From: Trueperaceae bacterium
GTDB taxonomy: Bacteria > Deinococcota > Deinococci > Deinococcales > Trueperaceae
Assembly (NCBI GenBank): GCA_011390735.1
Contig: JAABRV010000002.1
Location: forward strand, 1-46,284
DNA: 46,284 bases
Direction of reading: 5' to 3'
A model generated the notes under the pieces. It had not been told where the DNA came from. It was given only the letters and a program-made list of their open reading frames with translations, and did not search any database. Positions 32,191-41,526 of this stretch are shown here, piece by piece (position 1 is the first letter of the stretch; every line of letters begins with the position of its first letter). A program made the position numbers and the translations under genes.

Positions 32191-33419
32191 GCGTGGCCGG
32201 CTTCGACCACCTCACGCTGCCCAACGGGCTGCGGCTGCTGGGCGAGCGCAGCGAGGCCCGCTCCGTCGCGGTCGGCCTGGCGTTCGACGTGGGTGCGCGG
32301 GACGAGGGTGCCGACGAGGGCGGCGCCGCCCACTTCCTCGAGCACCTGGCGTTCAAGGGCGACCGCGGCCGCCGTGCCGACGACGTCAACCGCGCTTTCG
32401 ACGAGCTGGGCGCCCGAGTCAACGCCTACACCAGCCACGACCGCACGCTGTTCTACGGCGCGGCCCTGCGCGAGCTGCGCGCGCCGTTGACCGCGGAGCT
32501 CCTGGCGTTGGCGCGGCCCGCCCTGCGGCGCGAGGACGTCGACATGGAGCGACAGGTCGTCCTGGAGGAGATCGGCATGGCCGAGGACCGCCCCGAGGAG
32601 CGGGCCTGGGAGCGAGGCGCGCGGCGCTACTTCGGCGGCCACCCGCTCGGCGCGCCGGTGCTCGGAACGCGCGGGTCGGTGACGGCGCTCGGTCCGTCGC
32701 GGTTGCGGCGGTTCCATCGGTGCTGGTACCGCAGCGACCGTGCGCTGCTGGTCGTCGCCGGCGCCTACGTCTGGGACGAGGTCGTCGATCAGGTACGGGC
32801 GGCGACGGAGGACTGGACGCCGGGCGGGGCCACGCGCGTCCACCCGGCGTGGTCGGCGCGGCGGGGCGTCGAGGAGGAGCGCGGGTCCGGGTTCGAGCGC
32901 AGCCACCTGTGCTGGTTCGCCCCGGCCCCGAGCGCCCAAGACCCCGCCAGGATCGCCGCCGCCCTCCTGGCGCGGGTGGTGGGCGACGACGACAACGGCC
33001 GGCTGTTCTGGGCGCTGGTGGAGCCGGGCCTGGTCGACGACGCGGCGCTGTGGTTCGACCCGGCCGACGGGCTCGGCAGCTTTCAGGCGAGCGCCACCAC
33101 CGACGACGCCTCGTTCGAGCGCGTCGTCGAGACGGTCGCTGCGGTGCTGGCGCGCTTCGAGCGCGAGGGGCCGACGGACGACGAGTGGGCGCGCGCGCAG
33201 CGGGCGCTCGCCACCGAGGTGACCCTCACCGCGGAGACGCCGATGGGACGCCTCGCGGAGTTGGCGGACGCCTGGCTGGATCGCGGCGAGGCGGAGACGG
33301 CGGCGGCGACGGCCGCCCGCATCCTCGCGACGCCCCCGTCCCTGGGGCGCGAGCTCCTGGAAGGCGCACCCTTCTCCGCCGGCTTCCGTTACGCGCTGCG
33401 CCCGGTCGAGGCGGGCTGA
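32187..33419 (+). CDS. M16-family zinc metallopeptidase (catalytic)
   Basis: LTLPNGLRLLGERSEARSVAVGLAFDVGARDEGADEGGAAHFLEHLAFKGDRGR with HFLEH; GTGA overlap with previous gene (alternative start 32178). Confidence 0.93.
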   Translation: MSVAGFDHLTLPNGLRLLGERSEARSVAVGLAFDVGARDEGADEGGAAHFLEHLAFKGDRGRRADDVNRAFDELGARVNAYTSHDRTLFYGAALRELRAPLTAELLALARPALRREDVDMERQVVLEEIGMAEDRPEERAWERGARRYFGGHPLGAPVLGTRGSVTALGPSRLRRFHRCWYRSDRALLVVAGAYVWDEVVDQVRAATEDWTPGGATRVHPAWSARRGVEEERGSGFERSHLCWFAPAPSAQDPARIAAALLARVVGDDDNGRLFWALVEPGLVDDAALWFDPADGLGSFQASATTDDASFERVVETVAAVLARFEREGPTDDEWARAQRALATEVTLTAETPMGRLAELADAWLDRGEAETAAATAARILATPPSLGRELLEGAPFSAGFRYALRPVEAG

Positions 33420-33464
33420 ACCCCCGATGAAGGCCGACGGTCGCGCCGTCCCTGCTCCCGCGGT

Positions 33465-33470
33465 TACCCT
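33465..33470 (+). promoter_or_regulatory. -10 box TACCCT, 6 nt before the ATG of the Lpt-like cluster
   Basis: TACCCT-gggcgc-ATG. Confidence 0.55.
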
Positions 33471-33476
33471 GGGCGC

Positions 33477-34169
33477 ATGAAGCGTCATGGCCGCCGCCCG
33501 CGCCAGCCGATGCGGCTGATCCTGTCTTGGGCCACGCTGCTGGTCGTCGCTGCGGCGTGGGCGCAGGCCGGCGTCGCCGAGCTCGAGGCGATCGCCTACG
33601 GCCGCCAGCGGATCGACCTGGCCAGCGGCCGGACGATCCTGGAGGACGGCGGCGAGCTGATCGAGCGCGGCAGCGGGGTGAGGCTCGTCGCGGCCTGGAT
33701 CGCGTATGCCGAGGGCGTCGAGGTCACCGCGCGCGACGTGTCGATCGAGGGCGACGTCGGGTTCGTCGACGCGCCGCTGCTGACGATCGATCTCGTGGCC
33801 GGTCGGCTGACGGCGAGCGGCGGCGTCGCCTGGCGACGGGAGGGCCTGCAGGTGGCCGGCGAGACGCTGTGGTTCGACGTCGACGCGGGCGTCGTCGGAC
33901 TGCTGGGCGGCGTCGAGGCGGTCGAGCCCGACGCATCGGCCGCGGAGGCGTGGATCGAGCTCGAGAGCGGTCGCGTCCTGCTGCTGGGTCCCTATGCCTA
34001 CGCCGATGGCCCGCTGGTGCTGCGGGGCGGCGAGGGTGCCGCTCTGCAGCTCGACGCCAGCGACACCGACGCGGGCGTCGTGTACGACGCGAGCACCGCC
34101 GTCGACGCGGACTGGCTGGCGGTGGTAGACGCTGCCCGCGCGGCGTGGGAGGCGGCGTCCGAAGAGTGA
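33477..34169 (+). CDS. LptC/LptA (OstA)-like periplasmic protein
   Basis: Signal/anchor LILSWATLLVVAAAWAQA; beta-jellyroll-like repeats ERGSGVRLVAAWIAYAEGVEVTARDVSIEGDVGFVDAPLLTIDLVAGRLTASGGVAWRREGLQVAGETLWFD; next to LptD-like and LptF/G-like genes. Confidence 0.6.
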   Translation: MKRHGRRPRQPMRLILSWATLLVVAAAWAQAGVAELEAIAYGRQRIDLASGRTILEDGGELIERGSGVRLVAAWIAYAEGVEVTARDVSIEGDVGFVDAPLLTIDLVAGRLTASGGVAWRREGLQVAGETLWFDVDAGVVGLLGGVEAVEPDASAAEAWIELESGRVLLLGPYAYADGPLVLRGGEGAALQLDASDTDAGVVYDASTAVDADWLAVVDAARAAWEAASEE

Positions 34170-36175
34170 TCCGCCGCCTGGCCCTGGTGTGCGTGGCGTG
34201 GGCCGCGTTCGCTGCGGGGCTCGCCCTGGCGTCCGGCGCGGAACCGGCCGATGCCTGCATCGCGGTCGAGGGCGGCGCGGAGTTGACGGTGGAGGGGCTC
34301 GGCCGGGCGGTGTTCGCCGGCCTGAGCACCGATCGCGTCCGCGACGAGGCGCTGCTGAGCGGCGGCGTGTGCGTGGAGTTCAGCGCCACCGGCGGCGTCC
34401 TGCGCAGCGAGCGACTCACCCTCTCGGGCCTGGGGGACGGCGTGGCGCTGTCGGCCGTCGACGTCGAGTTCCGACTCGACGAGTGGACGATCGCCGCCGA
34501 CGTCCTCGAGGCCGACATCGCCGGTGCCGTCCTGACCGGGGTCAGGTTGACGTCGCCCGACGCGGTCGCCCTGGCCGAGGGGCTGCGCGTCGATCTGGTG
34601 ACCGGGACGATCGTCGCGCACGCGCTGCGGCTCGTGACGGAGACGCTGTGGGTGGCCGCCGACGGCGCGACGCTCGACGGCGATCGGGTCGAGCTCCGCG
34701 CGGTCGGGCTGACGACCTGCGACTGCCCGCCGGCCGAGGCGAGCGTGCGACTCGAGGCGCGGACCGCCGAACTCGACATCGTCGACCCGACCGTGACCCT
34801 GCACGGCGCCGACCTCGTCGTCGGGTCGTTCCGCTGGGCGCTGAGCGACCCCTGGTCCTTCGACGCCGAGAACCTCACGCTCCCGCTGCCGCCGATCTCC
34901 GTGTCGGAGGATCCCGAGGGTCGCCGCGGCACCCTCGTGGGCGTCAGCGAGCAGGCGGTCGCGCCCGGGGTCCGCTTCGCCTGGGACGTCGGGATCGGCG
35001 ATGGCGAGCGCCCGCCGGACCTGTCGCTGCGCATCGCCGCCCGCGCAGGCGACGCCAGCGTCGACGTCACCGGCGCCAGCGACCGCCTGCGCGTGGCGTG
35101 GCGAGTGAACCGCCCCCTGGCGAACGGCTGGACCGTCGCCTACGCGCAGCGGCTGGAGGGCGGCGCGTGGGACGAGCCGGTGCGCGACCAGAGCCTCACG
35201 GCGGGCTGGTCGCGCGCCTGGTCCACACCCACCGCCGGGTTGGCGGTCGTCGAGGTCGACGCGTCGGCGTTCACCGCGCTGACCGCCCAGACGCTGGCGG
35301 GCGGCGAGGTCGTCGGCACGCGGTCGGGCGGATCGCTGAGGGTCCGCATCGCCGGCGAGGTCGTGGCCGGCTGGCGCCCGGCGCTGGAGGTCGCCGGCGG
35401 CGCGACCGGTTACCCGGCCGACGCGGCGACGCAGACCTGGTGGTCCGTCGCGCCGAGGGCCACCCTGACGGCGGGCGCCCTGCGCCTGGAGGTCGAGCAC
35501 CTCTCGCGCTGGGTCCGGGGCGCATCGCCGTTCGGTGCGTCGCTCGACCGACTGGCCCCGCTGCACCGCAGCGACGTGCGCGCCTCCCTCGCGCTCGCGG
35601 GTGGCGCCGGCGACGTCGGAGCGGGACGGCTCACGGCAGTGGCCCGCTGGGACTGGCGGGCCGACCCGCGGCGGCCCGGTCGGGCGATCGGGCTCGAGCG
35701 CCTCGAGCTGACCGGTTCGACCGGCGCCGCCGCCTGGGGTGGCCACCTCAGCGTGCGCGCCGAAGCCGACCTGGCGGGTGCCATCGATCCCAGGCCGGGT
35801 CGGGCGTCGTCGCTCGGTGCCACCGTGGCGTGGACGCGGGCGGACTGGGAGCTCGGCACGCGGGTGCGGCTCGATCCGACGGCGCCCGCTTGGCCGTGGC
35901 GCGAGGCGACGGTCTTCGCGGCGCTCCCCATCGCGACCGGCGACTGGTGGTGGCGGCCGTACCTGGCGGTCGACGTGGCCTCCTGGGCCCGCGAGCAGGC
36001 AGGCTGGTGGGTGGGCCACGGTCTCGACCTGGCATGGACGAGCGATTTCGGCGTGCTCGACCTGGGCTACCGCTACGACGACGGGATCGGTCTGCGGCTC
36101 GACGTCGGGGTGCGCTTCGAGTCCCGGCCGCTCGATCTCGAGCGGCTCGAGCCCGTCACCGAGGGGCGGCCGTGA
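34166..36175 (+). CDS. LptD/OstA-like outer-membrane protein
   Basis: GTG start overlapping previous stop; N-terminal OstA-like repeats; VGLTTCDCPPAEASVRLEARTAELDIVDPTVTLHGADLVVGSFRWALSDPWSFDAENLTLPLPPIS resembles the LptD TTC-C...W/A...F region; C-terminal barrel-like strands. Confidence 0.65.
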   Translation: MIRRLALVCVAWAAFAAGLALASGAEPADACIAVEGGAELTVEGLGRAVFAGLSTDRVRDEALLSGGVCVEFSATGGVLRSERLTLSGLGDGVALSAVDVEFRLDEWTIAADVLEADIAGAVLTGVRLTSPDAVALAEGLRVDLVTGTIVAHALRLVTETLWVAADGATLDGDRVELRAVGLTTCDCPPAEASVRLEARTAELDIVDPTVTLHGADLVVGSFRWALSDPWSFDAENLTLPLPPISVSEDPEGRRGTLVGVSEQAVAPGVRFAWDVGIGDGERPPDLSLRIAARAGDASVDVTGASDRLRVAWRVNRPLANGWTVAYAQRLEGGAWDEPVRDQSLTAGWSRAWSTPTAGLAVVEVDASAFTALTAQTLAGGEVVGTRSGGSLRVRIAGEVVAGWRPALEVAGGATGYPADAATQTWWSVAPRATLTAGALRLEVEHLSRWVRGASPFGASLDRLAPLHRSDVRASLALAGGAGDVGAGRLTAVARWDWRADPRRPGRAIGLERLELTGSTGAAAWGGHLSVRAEADLAGAIDPRPGRASSLGATVAWTRADWELGTRVRLDPTAPAWPWREATVFAALPIATGDWWWRPYLAVDVASWAREQAGWWVGHGLDLAWTSDFGVLDLGYRYDDGIGLRLDVGVRFESRPLDLERLEPVTEGRP

Positions 36176-36226
36176 GCGGAGGCCGCCCGAGGGCTGCGGT
36201 AGAGTGCCCACGCGGATGAGGGCGCC

Positions 36227-37351
36227 TTGAGTCGTATCGACCGCTACCTGTTGCGCGAGGCCTGGCCGCCGTTCCTGTTCGGCTCCCTGCTGTACGCCGG
36301 GCTGGCGGTGGTCGCGGCGACGCTGCCCCGCCTGCAGTGGATCGTCGGGACGCCGGTCGGCGACTTCGGCTGGTGGCTCCTGACGCTGCTGCCGCAGGCG
36401 CTGGTGCAGACCGCGCCGGTGGCCCTGGTGCTCGCCGTGCTGCTCGCCTTCGGGCGCCTGACCACCGATCACGAGCTGACGGCGATCCAGGCGGGCGGCG
36501 TGCCGACGGCGCGGATCACCGGCGTGTTCGTCGGCATCGGCTTGGGTCTGGCGATCGTGGCGCTGGCGTTCAACCAATGGCTGGTGCCGGCGTCGAACGC
36601 GGCGGCCGCCGACGTCTACTGGCAGCTGACCGCGGGCCGCACCGGCCTGTTCCGGTTGGCCGCCCAGCGCGTGCCCATCGACGGCTTCACCCTGCGGTTC
36701 GACCGGCTCGAGCGCGACGGCACCCTGCTCGACGTTCGCGTCGAGCGCTGGGACGGCGACGTCTACACCCTGTTGCGCGCGGAGAGCGGCCGTCTCGAGG
36801 GCCAGGACCTGGTGCTGTTCGACCACCGCACGCAGCGCTTCGACCTCGCCGCCCTCGACCGACCCACGGACGCCGCGGACGACCTGCTGCGGGCGCTGGT
36901 CCGCCTCGACGCCCGCTCGTCGGGCCCGGACGCGCCCCTGGTGGTCTCGACCGGCGTCGACGAGGCCGAGCTCGTCGCCCGCTTCAGCGCCGGCGGCTTC
37001 GAGGATCCGCGTTCGATCACACGCCTGTGGGCCGACGCTCGCAACCCCGACCTCACCGCCGTCGAGCGCCGGGAGGCGACCGTGTTGGGCCACCGCAAGC
37101 TGGCCGAGCCCGCCTCGAACGTCGCCCTCCTGCTGGCCGCGCTCCCGCTCTCGATCGCCTTCGCCCGCTCGCGGGCGGTGGCCTTCGGGCTGGCGCTGCT
37201 GGTCACGCTCGCCTGGTACCTGCTGTACACCTTCGGGCAGCTGCTGTCGCTGACCGGCGTCGTCTCGGCCTGGGTCGGCCCGTGGTCCGCCAACCTGCTG
37301 TTCGCCGGCCTCGGCCTGGCGTGGCTCTGGAGGCGTGGTGCGCGCCGTTGA
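36227..37351 (+). CDS. LptF/LptG (YjgP/YjgQ) family permease
   Basis: TTG start; MSRIDRYLLREAWPPFLFGSLLYAGLAVV, LTTDHELTAIQAGGVPTARITGVF, FNQWLVPASNAAAADVYW, GHRKLAEPASNVALLLAALPLSIAFARSR. Confidence 0.92.
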   Translation: MSRIDRYLLREAWPPFLFGSLLYAGLAVVAATLPRLQWIVGTPVGDFGWWLLTLLPQALVQTAPVALVLAVLLAFGRLTTDHELTAIQAGGVPTARITGVFVGIGLGLAIVALAFNQWLVPASNAAAADVYWQLTAGRTGLFRLAAQRVPIDGFTLRFDRLERDGTLLDVRVERWDGDVYTLLRAESGRLEGQDLVLFDHRTQRFDLAALDRPTDAADDLLRALVRLDARSSGPDAPLVVSTGVDEAELVARFSAGGFEDPRSITRLWADARNPDLTAVERREATVLGHRKLAEPASNVALLLAALPLSIAFARSRAVAFGLALLVTLAWYLLYTFGQLLSLTGVVSAWVGPWSANLLFAGLGLAWLWRRGARR

Positions 37352-37406
37352 CCGCGTCACCGACGGACCGCGGGCGGCCACCCGCGTGGTAGACTCTGCG
37401 GCTCAG

Positions 37407-39599
37407 ATGGAGGCCCTCAAGACCGGCCTGCTGGAGGCGACCGCCTACCTGCCCCAACGCGAGCGATCCCGGGTCGCCGAGGCCTTCGACGTCGCCGAGC
37501 GCGCCCACCGCGGCGACGTGCGGCGGTCGGGGGAGCCCTACATCACGCATCCGGTGGCGGTCGCCGAGCTGCTCGCCGAGATGCTGCTCGACGGCGACGC
37601 GATCATCGCCGGCCTGCTGCACGACACCGTGGAGGACACGAGCCTCACCTTCGACGACGTCGAGTCGGGCTTCGGCGCCGCCGTCCGGCGGATCGTCGAG
37701 GGGGAGACGAAGATCTCCAAGCTGGCGGTCCGCGCGTACGAGGACGAGCAGGCCGAGAACCTGCGCCAGATGCTGCTGGCGATGGTCGGCGACGTGCGCA
37801 TCATCCTCGTCAAGCTCGCCGACCGGCTGCACAACATGCGGACGCTGGCCTCGATGCCGCACGCCAAGCAGCAGCGCATCGCGCGCGAGACGCTGGAGAT
37901 CTTCGCCCCGCTGGCGCATCGACTCGGCATCAACCACATCAAGAACGAGCTCGAGGACCTCTCCTTCAGCTACCTCGACCCGGACCGCTGGGAGCAGCTC
38001 TCGCGCCAGGTGCGCATGCGCAGCGCCGAGCGCGAGTCGTACGTCGAGGCCTCCATCGAGGCGCTCGAGACGCGCCTGCGGACGGAGGGGCTGCGCTTCG
38101 AGCTGGCGGGCCGCTCGAAGCACCTCTACAGCATCCACCGCAAGATGCTGCGCGACGGCAAAAACCTCGACCAGATCTTCGACCTCATGGCGATCCGCGT
38201 CATCCTCGACACCGACGGCCCCAACGCCGGCAGCGACGACGACGAGAAGGCCAGTTGCTACCGCGCCCTCGGCATCGTGCACAGCCTCTGGACGCCGATC
38301 CCGGGGCGCTTCAAGGACTACGTGGCCGTGCCCAAGCCCAACGGCTACCAGTCGCTGCACACGACCGTCATCGGCCTGCAGGGACAGCCGATCGAGGTGC
38401 AGATCCGCTCGCGCCGCATGCACGAGGTGGCGGAGTTCGGCGTCGCCGCCCACTGGGCCTACAAGCAGGGCATCGACGACGTCGGCGAGGTCCAGAAGCG
38501 GCTCGCGTGGATGCAGCAACTGCTGGACGTCGACACCGACGCCGATTCGGCCGGGGCCTTCGTCGACGCCGTCAAGACCGACCTGCTCGCGGAGCGGGTG
38601 CTGGTGTTCACGCCCGCGGGCGACGTCGTCAACCTGCCGCGCGGCTCGACGCCGCTCGACTTCGCCTACCAGGTCCACACCGAGATCGGCCACCGCTGCG
38701 TGGGCGCGCGGGTCAACGGCGAGATCGTCCCGCTGGCGTACACCCTGCAGACCGGCGACCGGGTCGAGGTCCTCACCAACCGGAGCCAGAGCTACGGGCC
38801 GTCGCCCGACTGGCTGCAGCTGGCGACGACGCGGTCGGCCCGGCAGAAGATCCGGCACTGGTTCCGGTCGCGCGAGCGGGCCGGCCTCCTGGAGTCGGGC
38901 CGTCGCATCCTCGAGCGCGCCCTTCGGCGGCGCCAACTGCCGGTCGCGGCCAGCACCACCAAGGCGAAGCTGGACGCCGCCGCCAGGCAGCTGCTCAAGT
39001 CGGACGCGGCCGACGACCTGCTCCTGGCGCTCGCCGCGAAGCGGGTGCAGATCAAGCAGGTGATCGACCTGCTGGCGCCCGCCCCCGCCGCGGAACCGGA
39101 CGCCACGCCCGCGTTGGCGCCGAGCCAGGCCCGCAGGTCCGTGTCCGGCGTGTTCATCGAGAACATGGATGCGCCCGCCAAGCTCGCCCAGTGCTGTGGT
39201 CCGGTTCGCGGCGACGACGTGATCGGCTACATCACGCGCGGCCGCGGCGTCACGGTCCATCGCGTCGACTGCCCGAACGTCAAGCACCTCATGCAGGCGG
39301 AGCCGGAGCGCCTGGTGCAGGTCACCTGGGAGGCCCCGGCCGGCGAGGTCTTCGCCGTCGACTTCGAGATCCTCGGCGTCGACCGTCCCGGCCTGCTCAA
39401 GGACGTTCTGGACGTGCTGGCGTCGATGAACAAGTCTGCGAACCGGGTCGCGGCCGACGTCCAGAGCAGCACCAAGGCCCGCATCCACGTGCGCATCGAC
39501 GTGAAGGACCAGGGCGAGATCGAGTTCATCAAGCAGAACGTGGCGCGCATCGCCGACGTCACCCGCGTCTACCGCTCGCGGCCGGGGCTGAAGGCGTGA
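37407..39599 (+). CDS. Bifunctional (p)ppGpp synthetase/hydrolase, RelA/SpoT family
   Basis: HD region RSGEPYITHPVAVAELLAEMLLDGDAIIAGLLHDTVEDT; synthetase YSIHRKM, TGS PRGSTPLDFAYQVHTEIGHRCVGARVNGEIVPL, C-terminal ACT domain. Confidence 0.97.
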   Translation: MEALKTGLLEATAYLPQRERSRVAEAFDVAERAHRGDVRRSGEPYITHPVAVAELLAEMLLDGDAIIAGLLHDTVEDTSLTFDDVESGFGAAVRRIVEGETKISKLAVRAYEDEQAENLRQMLLAMVGDVRIILVKLADRLHNMRTLASMPHAKQQRIARETLEIFAPLAHRLGINHIKNELEDLSFSYLDPDRWEQLSRQVRMRSAERESYVEASIEALETRLRTEGLRFELAGRSKHLYSIHRKMLRDGKNLDQIFDLMAIRVILDTDGPNAGSDDDEKASCYRALGIVHSLWTPIPGRFKDYVAVPKPNGYQSLHTTVIGLQGQPIEVQIRSRRMHEVAEFGVAAHWAYKQGIDDVGEVQKRLAWMQQLLDVDTDADSAGAFVDAVKTDLLAERVLVFTPAGDVVNLPRGSTPLDFAYQVHTEIGHRCVGARVNGEIVPLAYTLQTGDRVEVLTNRSQSYGPSPDWLQLATTRSARQKIRHWFRSRERAGLLESGRRILERALRRRQLPVAASTTKAKLDAAARQLLKSDAADDLLLALAAKRVQIKQVIDLLAPAPAAEPDATPALAPSQARRSVSGVFIENMDAPAKLAQCCGPVRGDDVIGYITRGRGVTVHRVDCPNVKHLMQAEPERLVQVTWEAPAGEVFAVDFEILGVDRPGLLKDVLDVLASMNKSANRVAADVQSSTKARIHVRIDVKDQGEIEFIKQNVARIADVTRVYRSRPGLKA

Positions 39600-40111
39600 G
39601 GCGGGCGCCCTCGGTGCTGTTCGTCTGCACCGGCAACATCTGTCGCTCGCCGACGGCCGAGGGCGTGATGCGCACCCTGCTGGAGCGCTCGGGCATGGCG
39701 GGCGAGGTGGATTCCGCGGGGACGATCGGCTACCACGTCGGTGATCCGCCGGATCGGCGGAGCCAGCTGGCGGCCGCGGCCCGTGGCTACGACCTGTCGT
39801 CGCTGCGTGGCCGGGAGGTGACCGAGGACGACCTGGAGCGCTTCGATCACGTGTGGGTGATGGATCGCGGCCACCTCAACCGGCTGCGGGCGCGCTACGG
39901 TGACCGCCCGAACGTGCGGCTGTTCCTGGAGGCGACCGCGCCCGAGGGCGTGCGCGCGCGCGAGGTCCCCGACCCGTACGCGGGCGACGCGGCCGGTTTC
40001 GAACGCGTGCTGGACCTGATCGAGGCGGGCTGTCGGGCGGCGGTGGCGGGCTGGTCCGCCTCCGCGGACGGTTCGGCCGACGCTTCGGAGGAGACGGACG
40101 CCGACGCCTGA
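39596..40111 (+). CDS. Low-molecular-weight protein tyrosine phosphatase
   Basis: VLFVCTGNICRSPTAEGVMR (CX5R P-loop), DPYAGDAAGFERVLDLIEAGC. Confidence 0.95.
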   Translation: MRRAPSVLFVCTGNICRSPTAEGVMRTLLERSGMAGEVDSAGTIGYHVGDPPDRRSQLAAAARGYDLSSLRGREVTEDDLERFDHVWVMDRGHLNRLRARYGDRPNVRLFLEATAPEGVRAREVPDPYAGDAAGFERVLDLIEAGCRAAVAGWSASADGSADASEETDADA

Positions 40112-40117
40112 CACGAA

Positions 40118-40219
40118 GGCCCCGCCGGAGGTCCGCGGCACCTGACGATCACCCCTTAAGGCTGCTTCTTCCGACCTGACCTGGTTCGGGGGTCGCCACC
40201 GCGCGGTTCCGACGGGGCC
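40118..40219 (-). ncRNA. ffs: Signal recognition particle RNA, small bacterial type (4.5S)
   Basis: Minus strand 5'-GGCCCCGTCGG...CCGAACCAGGTCAGGTCGGAAGAAGCAGCCTTAAGGGG...CCGGCGGGGCC-3': conserved SRP domain IV with GGAA tetraloop and complementary ends. Confidence 0.92.
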
Positions 40220-40224
40220 CGCGA

Positions 40225-40252
40225 AGCCTACCACGGCGGCCGCGAGGCGCAA
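40225..40252 (-). promoter_or_regulatory. Promoter TTGCGC-N16-TAGGCT for SRP RNA
   Basis: Reverse complement TTGCGC-ctcgcggccgccgtgg-TAGGCT-tcgcg then RNA start. Confidence 0.65.
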
Positions 40253-40291
40253 GCGGCGCCGGCAGCGGCCGATCCGGCGAGCGGCCCCTCG

Positions 40292-41488
40292 TCAGTCGCC
40301 TGGCTGCGCCGCGCCCTCTGCGACGGCGGAGCGGAGGGCGTCCGCGACGTGCGCCTGGGCCTCCTCGGAGAGCGTCGGGTAGATCGGCAGCGACAGGACC
40401 TCGGCCGCCGCGCGGCGGGCGTGGGGGAGATCGCCGTGCGTCCGTCCGCCGTAGCCGTCGAGGGTCTCGGGGTAGTACACCATCGAGGCCACCCCCCGCG
40501 CGCGCAATCCCTCGGCGACGGCATCGCGTCGCCCGCCCGGCAAGCGAACGGTGTACTGGTGGTAGACGTGCTCCGGGGTGCGGCGCGGCGGGATGACCCC
40601 CTCGATGTCGCCGAGCAGCGCGTCGTAGCGCGCCGCGACCCGGCGGCGGGCCTGCGTCCAGGCGTCGAGGTGCGGCAGCTTGACCCTCAGCCAGGCGGCC
40701 TGCAGGGCGTCGAGCCGCGAGTTGTACCCGGGCTCGAGGTGGTGGTAGCGGCGCTCGCTGCCGTGGTTGCGCAGCCGCCGGGCGTGGGCGGCGACGTCGT
40801 CGTCGTCGGTCGTCAGCAGGCCGCCGTCACCCAGGGCCCCGAGGTTCTTGGTCGGGTAGAAGGAGAAGGCGCCGGCGTGTCCGAGGCCGCCGGCCGAGCG
40901 ACCGCGCGCCGGCGCCTCGCGCCCGGCGTCGCCGGCGGCGCCGGCGTCCGCGGCCGCCTCCGAGGCGGCGTGGGCGCGCGCGCCGAAGGCCTGCGCCGCG
41001 TCCTCGAGGACCCGCAGGCCGTGTCGCCGCGCGATTCGGTTCAGCTCCTCCATCGGCGCCAGCTCGCCGTACAGGTGCACCGGCAGGATTGCCCGCGTGC
41101 GTTCGTTCACGGCCGCGTCGACGGCGTCGGGGTCTAGGAGGAAGCCACCGGGTCGCAGGTCGACGAAGACGGGCACGGCGCCCAGCTGCAGGACCGTCTC
41201 GCTGGTCGCGAAGAACGAGAACGGGGTGGTGATGACCTCGTCGCCGGGTCCGATGCCCAGGGCCCGCAGGCCGATCGTCAGGGCGTCGGTGCCGGAGTTG
41301 AGGCCGACCGCGTGGCGCACCCCGAGGTAGTCCGCGGCCTCGCGTTCGAAGGCGTCGACCTCGGGGCCGAGGACGAACTGGCCGGACGCGAGCGCCCGCC
41401 GCCAGGCGGCATCGAGTTCGGGCCGCAGCGGTTCGAGCTCCGCGGCGAGGTCGAGGAGCGGCACGGTCGGGGGATCGGCGTGGGACAC
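40292..41488 (-). CDS. DegT/DnrJ/EryC1/StrS-family aminotransferase
   Basis: GTG start; VPLLDLAAELEPLRPELDAAWRRALASGQFVLGPEVDAFEREAADYLGVRHAVGLNSGTDALTIGLRALGIGPGDEVITTPFSFFATSE, HAGAFSFYPTKNLGALGDGGLLTTDDD. Confidence 0.95.
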   Translation of the reverse strand: MSHADPPTVPLLDLAAELEPLRPELDAAWRRALASGQFVLGPEVDAFEREAADYLGVRHAVGLNSGTDALTIGLRALGIGPGDEVITTPFSFFATSETVLQLGAVPVFVDLRPGGFLLDPDAVDAAVNERTRAILPVHLYGELAPMEELNRIARRHGLRVLEDAAQAFGARAHAASEAAADAGAAGDAGREAPARGRSAGGLGHAGAFSFYPTKNLGALGDGGLLTTDDDDVAAHARRLRNHGSERRYHHLEPGYNSRLDALQAAWLRVKLPHLDAWTQARRRVAARYDALLGDIEGVIPPRRTPEHVYHQYTVRLPGGRRDAVAEGLRARGVASMVYYPETLDGYGGRTHGDLPHARRAAAEVLSLPIYPTLSEEAQAHVADALRSAVAEGAAQPGD

Positions 41489-41526
41489 GTGGCATGCTAC
41501 CAGCGGCGATGTGGTGTGATGGCGCG

